A DNA stretch of 64,000 nucleotides from Spirirestis rafaelensis WJT71-NPBG6 (GTDB taxonomy: Bacteria > Cyanobacteriota > Cyanobacteriia > Cyanobacteriales > Nostocaceae): contig JAHHID010000019.1 in the NCBI GenBank assembly GCA_019359015.1, positions 33,394 through 97,393 of the forward strand, given 5' to 3'. Positions 7,786 to 17,155 of this stretch are shown in pieces. The position numbers and the translations under genes are program-made. The notes below the pieces were generated by a model that ran no database searches, was not told the DNA's origin, and saw only the letters and a list, made by a program, of their open reading frames with translations. Each line of letters opens with the position of its first letter. The stretch's first letter is position 1.

Positions 7786-10104
7786 TTAATGTTCAACGGT
7801 ATTGGCAACCGTACCCAAAATGGAAACACGAGAAGATTTTAATTCTGACAATGCTTGTTTCAAAGTAGGACGAAGTGCCTTTCCTAATCCGGTGACTAAC
7901 ACAATTCCATCTACCTGCGAAAGCAAAACATTGGTATCGAGACGACCTAAAAGATGTGGTGTATCATACACAACTAAGTCGTAACTTGTTTGCGATTTGT
8001 CGATAAAAGTCTGCATTCTTAATGAAGACAAAAGCTTTGTGGGGTTTGCAGGTATTCTCCCACCAGTCAAGATAAACAAATTATCATCTGAAGGTGATTG
8101 CTGAATTACCTTGCTGATATCTATACCTTCAGAAAGTACTTCACTCAATCCCTGATTGTTTAATAAACCGAATCTCAGATGTATTTGCGGATGGCGTAAA
8201 TCTCCATCTACTAATAATACTCGCGCTCCGGCTTCTGCCGCCATCTGTGCAAGATATGCCGCTACTGTGGTTTTACCTTCGCCAGATGTCGCTGAAGTGA
8301 TAGCAATTGAGCGAGTAGAAGCCTCTAATTTATAAGATTGAACTTTCGTATAAAACGAGCAAATTGCTTCTAGAAACTGAGCTGATCTGTGTTGTATAGA
8401 TTTAGCATGATTATCTTCGCGTTCTGGATTGTGTTTTTTAGTTAACTGGACAACATCACCTGCACGCGCCAATTTTTTCAGTTCTTTATGGAAAGGAATT
8501 ACCCCCAACAAAGGTAATTGAGTTGTCTGTTTTATCTCCTCACCATCGTGATAGACATTTTCTAAATTATCGAGAACGAAAGCAACTAAAACGCCTAAAA
8601 GTATACCTGCAACTCCTCCCAAAAGTATGTTACTTGTACCGCTTGGTGAAACTGGCATTAATTGACCAGTTTTGTTACGCGGTAACGTGGGAGGCATAAT
8701 TAGTTCCCAAGGAACTTCTTGTTGTGCAGCATCTACGCGCAATGCTTCTTGGCGATTTAAAAGCTGATTCAGCGTGTCCGCAGCCGCTTGCAATTCTCGT
8801 TGCATATTAGCATACTGACGTGAAAGAACTGGATATTCAAGAATTTGTTGATTTAATTTAACTTGAGCCGCATTTGTAGCTGACAAACTAGCTTCGAGAG
8901 ACTTAACTTGGTTAGTATTATTAGCCAATTGTTGGATAAGTTCGCGGCGAATAGAATTTTGAAAACCGCTTACTTGCGATGAATTTAATTTGACATCGGG
9001 TGCGTTATTTCCTAATGTTAATTGTGCTTCTTTATTTAATAAAGGTATCAGCTTATCTCGTTGGTCACGCAAAAGCCTGATTGTAGGACTTTCATCTTTA
9101 AAACGAACTGATTCTGTAGCAATCTTGGCTTCTATGTCGCGGATGCGATTGAGTAGCTGTTGATATTGAGGTGATTCACTCAAAGCCGAAGCAGCGATCG
9201 CTTCATTTTGTGGCATTCCCAACTGACCTTGCAAAGAAAGATACAGTGATTTTGCCTCAGCCAATTTTTTCTCAGTTTCTAACTTTGTAGCTTGCAGTTC
9301 ATCACGTCTTTTTAACAGCTGTTCTCCTTGTAGCTGCGGGTTAAACAAGTCATGTTGCTGCTGAAAAAATTGTAGTTGACCTTGCAGCGCATTTACCCGA
9401 TACCGCAATTTTGGCAACTGTTCATCAACAAATTTGATTCCCTGACGTAAATTGGTCTGCTGTTGTTGTTGACTATACTTTCGATAAGCTTGCGATACGC
9501 GATCCAAGACAATCTGAATTTTTTGCGGATCGGAGTCACGATAGCGAACCTCGATAATTCGAGATTCATCTTTACCTTTCGCAAGTCGGGTAACATACAA
9601 TGTACCTTCTCGTCCACTGGCAAGTTTACCAGATACATCATTGCCAACTAAGCGATCGTAGCTAATTTCTGGATATTGTTTTTGCAGTTCTTGAATTACC
9701 GGATTTATCAGCTTAGGGCTTTTCAAAACCTCCATCAAAGCTTGATAATCCAAAGCTGTAGTATTTTGTCTGCTGATTTCGTTTACATTCTGCTGCAACG
9801 TTTGCGAAAGCAAAATCAGTAACTCATTATCGGAAGTTTTTAAAGGTTCAACTAATAGTTGAAACTTACCTTCATACTTAGGAATACGAGTTGCGCTCCA
9901 GCCAATTGTTCCTGTTGTAACGATAACTGCCACGCTAGCAATTACAGCTACCCTGCGGCGTAAAACTGTAAAAATTTGACTCCAACCTTGATTATTTTCA
10001 TTGCCTTCAGGTTTTTTCCAAAACGCATAAGATTCTCTTGACAATGAATTGGAATTGTTTAATCCCTGCAAATCTTCTTCCTTAATTGGCATCTGCGTTC
10101 CCAT
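7786..10104 (-). CDS. Polysaccharide co-polymerase / BY-kinase (Wzc-like)
   Basis: Inner-membrane protein setting polysaccharide chain length and export. Order seen: cytoplasmic start, TM1 about residues 50-70, Wzz domain, long periplasmic coiled coil (about 200-470), TM2 about 488-512, then a CpsD/CapB-type ATPase with Walker A TSATSGEGKTT (about 603-613) and Walker A' VLLVDGDLRHP. The Tyr-rich C-terminal tail of classical Wzc is absent (ends NTVEH), as in many cyanobacteria, so autophosphorylation may differ. The second ATG (10092) has a GGGA ribosome site and is the more likely start. Operon with the flippase downstream. Confidence 0.92.
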   Translation of the reverse strand: MGTQMPIKEEDLQGLNNSNSLSRESYAFWKKPEGNENNQGWSQIFTVLRRRVAVIASVAVIVTTGTIGWSATRIPKYEGKFQLLVEPLKTSDNELLILLSQTLQQNVNEISRQNTTALDYQALMEVLKSPKLINPVIQELQKQYPEISYDRLVGNDVSGKLASGREGTLYVTRLAKGKDESRIIEVRYRDSDPQKIQIVLDRVSQAYRKYSQQQQQTNLRQGIKFVDEQLPKLRYRVNALQGQLQFFQQQHDLFNPQLQGEQLLKRRDELQATKLETEKKLAEAKSLYLSLQGQLGMPQNEAIAASALSESPQYQQLLNRIRDIEAKIATESVRFKDESPTIRLLRDQRDKLIPLLNKEAQLTLGNNAPDVKLNSSQVSGFQNSIRRELIQQLANNTNQVKSLEASLSATNAAQVKLNQQILEYPVLSRQYANMQRELQAAADTLNQLLNRQEALRVDAAQQEVPWELIMPPTLPRNKTGQLMPVSPSGTSNILLGGVAGILLGVLVAFVLDNLENVYHDGEEIKQTTQLPLLGVIPFHKELKKLARAGDVVQLTKKHNPEREDNHAKSIQHRSAQFLEAICSFYTKVQSYKLEASTRSIAITSATSGEGKTTVAAYLAQMAAEAGARVLLVDGDLRHPQIHLRFGLLNNQGLSEVLSEGIDISKVIQQSPSDDNLFILTGGRIPANPTKLLSSLRMQTFIDKSQTSYDLVVYDTPHLLGRLDTNVLLSQVDGIVLVTGLGKALRPTLKQALSELKSSRVSILGTVANTVEH

Positions 10105-10817
10105 GCAAAACTGTTGAAGATATCAAGTTAATAATTCTCTTCCGCAAAACTTAATTTTTTTTCCAACCGAGTTAGGCAGATAATTTGGATAGCTACCAAT
10201 AGCTGATGTTGCGATTATCAAAACCTAGATTCCATTGTTGACAAAAAGTGCGACCAGTCAACATAAACCTATATTATAGACCATGCATTTTGGATTAGTT
10301 ATGTCTCAATAAATCAGTTTTAGAGGATGAGAGGCATCATCTTACCAAAATTTTTCCAAGTGTAGATATCCTCAACATATCCTGTTAACACAATAATGCA
10401 CTACGCTTAACCAAAATTTCATTAAAAAATATTCTTGATGAAGATTAAGTAAAGTTAATCCTAAAATTCTTTATTCCAAGTTAAATTTTTGAACAGAGCC
10501 GCTTCAAATTTTAACCAGGATAGTATTTTTCTCAGTTCTACCGCTCTTCAAACCCTTAATGCTGGTAATTACAGGTTAATACATTGACAGTTTATCGCTC
10601 ACTAGGAATTTGTACAGATGACAAATCTAGGGCAAATGTGCCACATTTTTTGTAGCTTCAAAGTTATAAATTAGCTATTGATAACATCTGCGTGCTGACT
10701 TGTTAATTAAATAACTTTATCGGCAGTTTTGGCTAGGCTACTCATGCTATTAAAAAGCACTTTTATCGTCTCAGTAATTTCTTTTTAATAGCAGTACTAA
10801 AGTGGAAAAATACAGTT
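10105..10817. other. Long divergent control region of the polysaccharide cluster
   Basis: 700 bp, AT-rich, no convincing reading frame. It separates the wzc-flippase operon from the ligase-glycosyltransferase series and must carry both promoters. I could not identify a specific operator or a conserved RNA. Confidence 0.5.
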
Positions 10818-10820
10818 TTG

Positions 10821-12119
10821 ATGCTTAGATTTACAAGGCTAGTTGAAAAGGCATTTGTTGTATTTTCTCTTTTTATTTCAACAGCTGCTTTGATACCTGT
10901 GCTTTTAGAAAGTCCAGATGGTAGTATTCCGCAAGACCCTTATAGTCCCTTACTTTTTATGGGGATTTATATGGTAACTCTGCTTTTACTGGTGACACAG
11001 CGAAAAAGTTTTTTGCTGGTTGCACAGAAAGACTTTTTAATTTGGGTATTGGTAGGAATTGCATTAGCATCAGCAATTTGGACTGTAGCACCAGATATAA
11101 CCCTACGCCGTAGTTTATTGTTGTTAGGAACAACTCTATTTGGCATATACCTAGCTATGCGCTACAGCTTGCGAGAGCAACTACAGTTATTAAGCTGGGC
11201 GCTAGGTTTGGTAATTTTACTTAGTATTGTGTTTGCCATAGCATTGCCATCTTACGGTTTGATGAGCATTCAAGAAGGAGGCGTTCACGCAGGTGCTTGG
11301 CGTGGTGTAATGTCGCACAAAAACCTCTTGGGACGGTTGATGGTTTTGAGTAGCGTGGTGTTTTTGTTTGTTGCACTTTCTGATTCAGTTCTTAACAGTA
11401 AATACCGCTGTATTCCGTGGATAGGCTATGTTTTTTCCATTGTTTTAGTAGTCCGTTCTACATCCAAAACTGCCATAGTTGTGTTTGTAGCGTTGATGAT
11501 AATTATGCCCTTGTATAGAAGTTTGCGGCGTAATTATAACCAATTAGTACCGATAGCGATCGCTCTCATTCTTGTAGTAGGAAGTGCAGCTATTTTGTTT
11601 GTCGATAACTTACCCTTCATCACCAGTGCATTAGGGAGAGATTTGACATTAACAGGACGCACCGAGTTATGGAGCGTAATGCTTGAACTCATTCAAGAAC
11701 GCCCTTTATTAGGCTACGGATTCAATGGCTTTTGGAGAGATTGGGATAGCGATGTCACCGCTTATCTTTGGCGTACACTGCAATGGGAATGTCCCTACGG
11801 TCATAACGGCTTCATGGATTTATTGGCGGAATTAGGTATATCAGGATTAGCTGTATTTTTATTGAGCTTAACAACAGCTTATATCCAAGGAGTACGCTGG
11901 TTAAGAATTACCAAAAATGTAGAAGGGCTGTGGACATTAATGTATTTAAGCTTTTTGGTAATTTATAACATCAGCGAAAGTACCCTTTTAGCTACTAACA
12001 GCATCTTTTGGATATTATATGTATCTACAATTTTTTCAATGGCTATAGAGTCACAACAAGCTCAAATTTACAGTTATGCAACTGGAATTTTACAAGAAAA
12101 AGAGCCAAATTTTAGATAA
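10821..12119 (+). CDS. O-antigen ligase / polymerase family protein (Wzy_C)
   Basis: Polytopic membrane enzyme that joins or polymerises lipid-linked glycan units in the periplasm. About 10-12 hydrophobic segments; the periplasmic loop typical of the family is seen as LTGRTELWSVMLELIQERP, followed by GYGFNGFW and YGHNGFMDLLAELGISGL, whose His is the conserved ligase residue. The chosen start is the ATG directly after an in-frame TTG. First gene of a plus-strand series; the next glycosyltransferase begins 9 bp after its stop. Confidence 0.9.
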   Translation: MLRFTRLVEKAFVVFSLFISTAALIPVLLESPDGSIPQDPYSPLLFMGIYMVTLLLLVTQRKSFLLVAQKDFLIWVLVGIALASAIWTVAPDITLRRSLLLLGTTLFGIYLAMRYSLREQLQLLSWALGLVILLSIVFAIALPSYGLMSIQEGGVHAGAWRGVMSHKNLLGRLMVLSSVVFLFVALSDSVLNSKYRCIPWIGYVFSIVLVVRSTSKTAIVVFVALMIIMPLYRSLRRNYNQLVPIAIALILVVGSAAILFVDNLPFITSALGRDLTLTGRTELWSVMLELIQERPLLGYGFNGFWRDWDSDVTAYLWRTLQWECPYGHNGFMDLLAELGISGLAVFLLSLTTAYIQGVRWLRITKNVEGLWTLMYLSFLVIYNISESTLLATNSIFWILYVSTIFSMAIESQQAQIYSYATGILQEKEPNFR

Positions 12120-12128
12120 GGAGAAAGG

Positions 12129-13058
12129 ATGCTAATTTCAGTATGTATAGCCAGTTATAAGCGTCCCGAAGGATTAAACCGCTTGCTAACTGGTCTAAAT
12201 AAGCTAACTTTTAAAAAATGTGAAACTCCAGAAATAGAAGTGATTATTGTTGATAACGATGTCACTGGCTCTGCGAGTAAAGTTTGTACAAATCAACTGC
12301 TTAATTTCAAATGGAAAATGAAATATTCCATTGAACCGCAGCGTGGTATTTCTTATGCGAGAAATAAAGCGATCGCCTGCGTTAACAAAAATGCAAACTT
12401 CATCGCTTTCATAGATGATGACGAAGTTCCCCACCCATCTTGGCTAGATGAACTTTTATCAGTTCAGCAAACACATAATGCAGACGTAGTAACTGGACCT
12501 GCATTACCGCACTTTATCAAATCAGACGTGCCTAATTGGGTTATCCAAGGTAAATTTTTTGAGCCACAACGTTACCCTACAGGACATCCGCTGAAAGTTG
12601 CATTTACCAACAACGTACTAATTCGCTCCTCAATTTTACACAACATAGATAAAATTTTTGATGAGCGTTTTGCACTCAGCGGTGGTGAAGATTCGCACTT
12701 TTTCATGCGCCTCTACCGTGCAGGATATAAACTAGTGTGGGCAGATCAAGCTTTAGTTTACGAGTGGATACCCGAAAGCCGTACTAACATTAAATGGATA
12801 CTCCAACGCGGTTATTTAGGTTGGAGCAGACACAGCTTTTGTGAGCGGGAACTTTACCCTTCAATTATCCTACTCGCCATACGCATCACCAAAGGAATCG
12901 CACTAATTACTCAAGGATTATGCTTCATCCTTCCCTCTCTTTTCTTCGGACAGCATCAATTTATTAAAGCATTGTTACGTATTTACAAAGGTGTAGGAAC
13001 CTTAGCAGGTATTGCAGGAATGCGCTACGAAGCCTACAAAATAACTCAAGGAATATAA
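12129..13058 (+). CDS. Family 2 glycosyltransferase
   Basis: GT-A fold enzyme adding one sugar to the polysaccharide unit at the cytoplasmic face. SVCIASYKRPEGL opens the fold, VIIVDNDVTGS is the nucleotide site and FIDDDEVPHPSWL holds the metal-binding Asp residues. GGEDSHFFMRLYRAGY is the catalytic ED motif. A hydrophobic stretch near residues 250-280 may anchor it to the membrane. A strong AAGGAGAAAGG ribosome site precedes the ATG and the gene is tightly coupled to the upstream ligase gene. Donor and acceptor unknown. Confidence 0.92.
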   Translation: MLISVCIASYKRPEGLNRLLTGLNKLTFKKCETPEIEVIIVDNDVTGSASKVCTNQLLNFKWKMKYSIEPQRGISYARNKAIACVNKNANFIAFIDDDEVPHPSWLDELLSVQQTHNADVVTGPALPHFIKSDVPNWVIQGKFFEPQRYPTGHPLKVAFTNNVLIRSSILHNIDKIFDERFALSGGEDSHFFMRLYRAGYKLVWADQALVYEWIPESRTNIKWILQRGYLGWSRHSFCERELYPSIILLAIRITKGIALITQGLCFILPSLFFGQHQFIKALLRIYKGVGTLAGIAGMRYEAYKITQGI

Positions 13059-13236
13059 GCAAGCAGCAATTATCAAAACTTGAATCTAACTCTTCAACAT
13101 AGATTCTCTTTTCTTGGCGTTATTGCCGTTCTTGACAGTTCGTTAAACAGGTGCATCTCAACTCATCTCCTGCAATTGTGAGAAACCAACTCTTCAAGAC
13201 ATCTCACAAATTATTTAACACGTTTCAACGCGGATT

Positions 13237-13255
13237 TAAGCACGAAGAGTGCTTA
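13237..13255. repeat. TAAGCAC hairpin repeat
   Basis: TAAGCAC-GAAGA-GTGCTTA, followed by CTACTTAA. It shares its core with the longer hairpin at 21452-21494. It lies in the gap between two glycosyltransferase genes. Confidence 0.55.
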
Positions 13256-13281
13256 CTACTTAAAAACTCCAAGCTTACGTA

Positions 13282-14427
13282 ATGAAAATATTATACTTAA
13301 CAACCGTCCTTCCTAGTAAAAGAACAACAGGCGGTGAAATTGCATCACAGGCTTTTATTGATGCTCTTCAACATAATGGACATGAAGTTTTAGTTCTCGG
13401 ATATCAGCGCCAAAGCAGTATTTTTAAACCAAAAAACAATGAAATATCCATCGCCCCAAGACACATAGAAACAGAAAAATCTCGGCTTTATCCCATGCTT
13501 TGGATGAGTTTAGGAATATTAAAAAATCTCCCTTACTCCTCAGCAAAGTATTATTCCCAGAAATATATCAATCAACTCAAAAGTATTTTAAAAAAAGAAA
13601 AATTTGACATCTTAATAATAGATCATGCCCAAATGGCATGGTTAGCACCTTTCATTAACAACAAAGCAAAAATTATATTCATCGCTCATAACGTTGAACA
13701 TGAAATATATCTAACGCAATTAAAAAATTCTCAAAGCCAGATATCACAACATATATATCAGCGAGAAACTTACCTCATCAAAGATATGGAAGAGAATTTG
13801 GCTAGAACAGCTACACAAGTTTGGACATTTACAGACTATGATGCAAGCTACTTTCGAGACATCAATAAAACAACTAAAACTTTCCATCTACCTTCTAGCT
13901 TAAAAATATCGCCACATCAACCTACAATCAAAAACTTTGACATTGGTATTATCGGCTGTTGGACATGGAAAGCCAATAAATTAGGACTTAATTGGTTTTT
14001 AGAAAAAGTTTACCCGCACTTACCCACAAACTTGTCAATTCAAATTGCTGGGTTAGGTGCCGAATGGTTGCGTGGAAAGTATCCTAATGTCAACTATTGC
14101 GGTTTTGTCCCAAGTGTCCAAACATTTATGGCACAAGCGAAAGTATTAGCAATTCCCTCTATTAGTGGGGGTGGCGTACAGATAAAAACTTTGGATGCGA
14201 TCGCTTCAGGTTCTCCTCTAGTCGCAACACCTACTGCATTACGTGGCATATCTGAATATCCCTCTTCAGTCAGAGTTGCCGAAAAACCAGAGGAATTCGC
14301 TAATAGTTTGGTTCAATTATTAGCTTTAAACACAATACCAGATATTTGTACCGAAGCGATCGCCTGGTCAGAAAATCGCCAATCGACATTTTTGGCGGAT
14401 ATTACTTATGCCATAAATCATCTTTAA
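13282..14427 (+). CDS. Glycosyltransferase, GT4/GT-B fold
   Basis: The 381-aa protein has two Rossmann-like halves. The N-terminal part shows the TTGGEIASQAFIDAL loop and IIFIAHNVEHE, the C-terminal donor-binding half GIIGCWTWKANKLGLNWFLEKVYP, LGAEWLRG and the run AKVLAIPSISGGGVQIKTLDAIASG, in which the EX7E pattern is replaced by a QIKTLDA segment. This is the family 1/4 arrangement of exopolysaccharide glycosyltransferases. The GH5 gene starts 18 bp downstream, so they are likely co-transcribed. Specific sugar unknown. Confidence 0.88.
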   Translation: MKILYLTTVLPSKRTTGGEIASQAFIDALQHNGHEVLVLGYQRQSSIFKPKNNEISIAPRHIETEKSRLYPMLWMSLGILKNLPYSSAKYYSQKYINQLKSILKKEKFDILIIDHAQMAWLAPFINNKAKIIFIAHNVEHEIYLTQLKNSQSQISQHIYQRETYLIKDMEENLARTATQVWTFTDYDASYFRDINKTTKTFHLPSSLKISPHQPTIKNFDIGIIGCWTWKANKLGLNWFLEKVYPHLPTNLSIQIAGLGAEWLRGKYPNVNYCGFVPSVQTFMAQAKVLAIPSISGGGVQIKTLDAIASGSPLVATPTALRGISEYPSSVRVAEKPEEFANSLVQLLALNTIPDICTEAIAWSENRQSTFLADITYAINHL

Positions 14428-14445
14428 TACATTAGCAATATATCA

Positions 14446-15633
14446 ATGCAACGACTGAAATCAATATTATGGGGAAGCTTCGCAGTCAAAATTGCCATTG
14501 GCTTCATCTTAGTTTTACTGTCTACAAATCTCTACCTTTTTTCGCCACAGTTCCCCAGCAGCACACAAGCCGCAGCTACTACTATTGTCTTACCCTTATC
14601 TACTCGTGGTTCTCAGATTATTGATGCTAAAGGCAAAATTGTCATGCTGCGCGGCATCAATTGGTTTGGTATAGAAACTAACATTCATGCACCTCATGGT
14701 CTTTGGAGCAGAGACTATAAAGACATGCTGGCTCAAATTAAAAGTTTGGGCTACAACTTCATCCGCTTACCCTATTCCGTAGAAGCACTGCGTTCTCAAA
14801 ACATCAGTGGTATTAACTTTTCAATCGGTGCAAACAAAGATTTACAAGGCAAAACTCCCCTTGAGGTGATGGATTTAGTTATTCAGCAGGCTAAACGCCA
14901 AGGTTTGCTGATTCTGCTTGATAGCCACTGCCTTAAAGATGACCGTATTTCTGAATTATGGTACGGTGACGGATTCACTGAGAAAGACTGGATTGACACT
15001 TGGACGATGCTGGCAAATCGTTACAAAAAATACACCAACATTATTGGAGCCGATCTGAAGAACGAACCCCACGGTAGTGCTAGTTGGGGAACTGGAAACC
15101 AAGCTACAGACTGGCGATTAGCAGCAGAGCGTGCGGGAAATCGAATTGTAAGTATAAACCCAAATTGGCTAATTCTCGTTGAAGGAATCGAGAAAAATGT
15201 GCCCGGTCAAAAACAGTCAAATTACTTTTGGGGTGCAAATCTCGAAGGTGTCCGCAAATATCCAGTGCGTCTGAAAGTAGCCAAAAAGCTAGTATATTCT
15301 CCTCACGAATACGGTGGTTCTAATGTGTCGTGGTTTGCAGATCCGACATTCCCGGCAAACCTTTATCAACGCTGGGAAACTGGATTTAATTATATTGCCA
15401 CTCAGCGTATTGCCCCAATTTTAATTGGTGAATTTGGTGGATATTTTGTAGATAACAAATCAAAAGAAGGAATTTGGCAACGGTTTCTTGTCGATTACAT
15501 TGCTAAGAAAAAGCTTAGTTTTGCTTATTGGTGTTGGAATCCCAATAGTAAAGGTACTGGTGGAATTTTACTAGATGACTGGCAAAATCTAAACGCTCCC
15601 AAACAAAAACTTTTAAACAAATTATTGAAATGA
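14446..15633 (+). CDS. Secreted glycoside hydrolase family 5 (endoglucanase-like)
   Basis: A TIM-barrel retaining beta-glycosidase. Residues 15-45 form an uncleaved or cleaved export signal (hydrophobic run followed by STQAAA). Family signatures are LRGINWFGIET near the start of the barrel, IRLPYSVEAL, the acid/base Glu in DLKNEPHGS and the nucleophile Glu in IGEFGGYF. Many cyanobacterial exopolysaccharide and cellulose loci carry such an enzyme to trim or release the polymer; that role is inferred from its place in the glycosyltransferase series. Confidence 0.9.
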   Translation: MQRLKSILWGSFAVKIAIGFILVLLSTNLYLFSPQFPSSTQAAATTIVLPLSTRGSQIIDAKGKIVMLRGINWFGIETNIHAPHGLWSRDYKDMLAQIKSLGYNFIRLPYSVEALRSQNISGINFSIGANKDLQGKTPLEVMDLVIQQAKRQGLLILLDSHCLKDDRISELWYGDGFTEKDWIDTWTMLANRYKKYTNIIGADLKNEPHGSASWGTGNQATDWRLAAERAGNRIVSINPNWLILVEGIEKNVPGQKQSNYFWGANLEGVRKYPVRLKVAKKLVYSPHEYGGSNVSWFADPTFPANLYQRWETGFNYIATQRIAPILIGEFGGYFVDNKSKEGIWQRFLVDYIAKKKLSFAYWCWNPNSKGTGGILLDDWQNLNAPKQKLLNKLLK

Positions 15634-15669
15634 ATCAATGAAACTCATACGTAGGTTGAAATAGCCTAA

Positions 15670-15832
15670 GAGGATGTTTGAAAAGCTATTTTTGTTACCA
15701 AAAGTATTTAATACCCCCCCAACCCCCCCTTTCCAAGGTTGGGCAAATAGACTCTTAAAGCCCCCCTTTACAAGGGGGGTTGGGGGGTAATGTCAAAGTT
15801 GATGTGTTATGTGAGACTTTTCAAACATCCTC
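15670..15832. mobile_element. 163-bp MITE with 16-bp inverted ends and TAA duplication
   Basis: Ends GAGGATGTTTGAAAAG and its exact complement CTTTTCAAACATCCTC face each other, flanked on both sides by TAA. The inside is itself palindromic: a C-rich arm (TACCCCCCAACCCCCC) and its G-rich complement. There is no coding capacity. TAA (TNA) target duplication and GAG-starting ends point to mobilisation by an IS5-type transposase (inference). Confidence 0.8.
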
Positions 15833-15834
15833 TA

Positions 15835-15885
15835 AGTCCGCCTAATCGCGGACTTTGTTTATGTGCCTGGAAACTCCGCGACTTC
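15835..15885. repeat. GCGGGCTTTGT repeat family, copy A
   Basis: Hairpin AGTCCGC..GCGGACT followed by TTGTTTATGTGCC and a second short hairpin GCGACTTCCAGTCG. Same two-hairpin design as the copies at 17100, 39708, 39767 and 54074. Confidence 0.65.
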
Positions 15886-15928
15886 CAGTCGTCAGCGATG
15901 CTACAAAATATCAATATAAGAATTTAGC

Positions 15929-17050
15929 ATGTCAAAGAATATCAAGCCACGCATTTTAATTGTATCGATGAGAAACTTGCATTCTCAAGCTTTTCGCTCT
16001 GCCGAGTATGAATTTGAAGATGCAATTTGTACTTTTGATTATGCTGATATGCTTACGCCGGAATTTGCTTCTGGTTTCTCTCCGCAAATAAATAAAAAGT
16101 TAGCGAATTACGCGGGATTAATTCTAGGTAACGGCAAGCTTTTAAAATCAGGTTGTCGAACATCGATTGTAGATAAAGAATATGATTTATTATTTTTTAT
16201 CTGCCAGCACTTTTGGGACATTACTTGTATAAATTCAATAAAACGCTGGCGAGACAAGTGTGATAAAGCTGTTTTATGGATAGATGAAATATGGGCTAAA
16301 GAAGTTGTAGAACATAAGACTAAACTTTGTTTGGAACTTGGCAAAGATTTTGATTATATTTTCACTACTCAAGCCAAAAGTGTTGAGGCGATCGCTAATT
16401 TACTTCAGCGTCCTTGTTACTCTCTACCTTATGCTGTGGATGCGATAAAATTTTGTCCTTATCCGCTTCAACCTGAAAGAAATATTGATGTTTATAGTAT
16501 CGGTCGTCGTTCGCCAATAGTACACAAAGCTTTAATAGAATTAACAAAAAAAGACAACTTTTTATATTTATATGACACTCTCAAGGGTCTGCAAATGATG
16601 GACTATAAAGAACATCGAACTTTATATATTAATCTAATTAAAAGAAGCCGTTATTTTATCGCTAATAAAGCAAAATTTGATACCGTTAATCAAACAGGTA
16701 ATCAAGAAGAATTAGGTTCACGCTTTTTTGAAGGAGCAGCAGGTGGAGCGGTGATGGTTGGAACTCCTCCAATTTGTGAAGCTTACACTACTTATTTTAA
16801 TTGGCAAGATGCAGTAATTGAAATTTCCTATAATGCCGCTGATATAGCTGATATCATAGCAGAACTTGACGCACAGCCTGAACGCATAAAGAGAATACGT
16901 CAAGACAATATTATTAACTCCCTATTACGCCACGACTGGGTATATCGCTGGAGCCAAATATTAGATAAAGTAGGACTAGAACAGACACCAGAAATGTTAT
17001 CTAGGCAAGCTAATTTAAAAAACTTAGCCAATTTAGTAATAAAAGCATAA
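15929..17050 (+). CDS. Glycosyltransferase-like protein (CgeB / GT1_2 type)
   Basis: 373 aa. The C-terminal half carries IDVYSIGRRSP and the segment SRFFEGAAGGAVMVGTPP, the donor-site motif of the Glyco_trans_1_2 domain found in CgeB-like and capsule glycosyltransferases. The N-terminal half has ILIVSMRNLHS and AVLWIDEIWAKE, consistent with a degenerate GT-B first half. Located in the polysaccharide region, separated from the GH5 gene by a MITE and a repeat. Donor and acceptor unknown. Confidence 0.75.
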   Translation: MSKNIKPRILIVSMRNLHSQAFRSAEYEFEDAICTFDYADMLTPEFASGFSPQINKKLANYAGLILGNGKLLKSGCRTSIVDKEYDLLFFICQHFWDITCINSIKRWRDKCDKAVLWIDEIWAKEVVEHKTKLCLELGKDFDYIFTTQAKSVEAIANLLQRPCYSLPYAVDAIKFCPYPLQPERNIDVYSIGRRSPIVHKALIELTKKDNFLYLYDTLKGLQMMDYKEHRTLYINLIKRSRYFIANKAKFDTVNQTGNQEELGSRFFEGAAGGAVMVGTPPICEAYTTYFNWQDAVIEISYNAADIADIIAELDAQPERIKRIRQDNIINSLLRHDWVYRWSQILDKVGLEQTPEMLSRQANLKNLANLVIKA

Positions 17051-17099
17051 ATTAGCCCAAATAACAGATTTACAAAGTTAACAACTCAATCTATTATTT

Positions 17100-17150
17100 A
17101 GCCCGCGCAGGCGGGCTTTGTCTGTATAGCCGCGACTTATAGTCGCTAGG
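17100..17150. repeat. GCGGGCTTTGT repeat family, copy B
   Basis: AGCCCGCGCAGGCGGGCT hairpin, then TTGTCTGTATAGCC and a second hairpin GCGACTTATAGTCGC. It sits exactly between two convergent genes and may act as a bidirectional terminator. Confidence 0.75.
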
Positions 17151-17155
17151 GATTA

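Noticed and set aside
15700..15795. C-rich and G-rich run as a terminator
   Set aside because: It is the symmetric interior of the MITE, bounded by its inverted ends.
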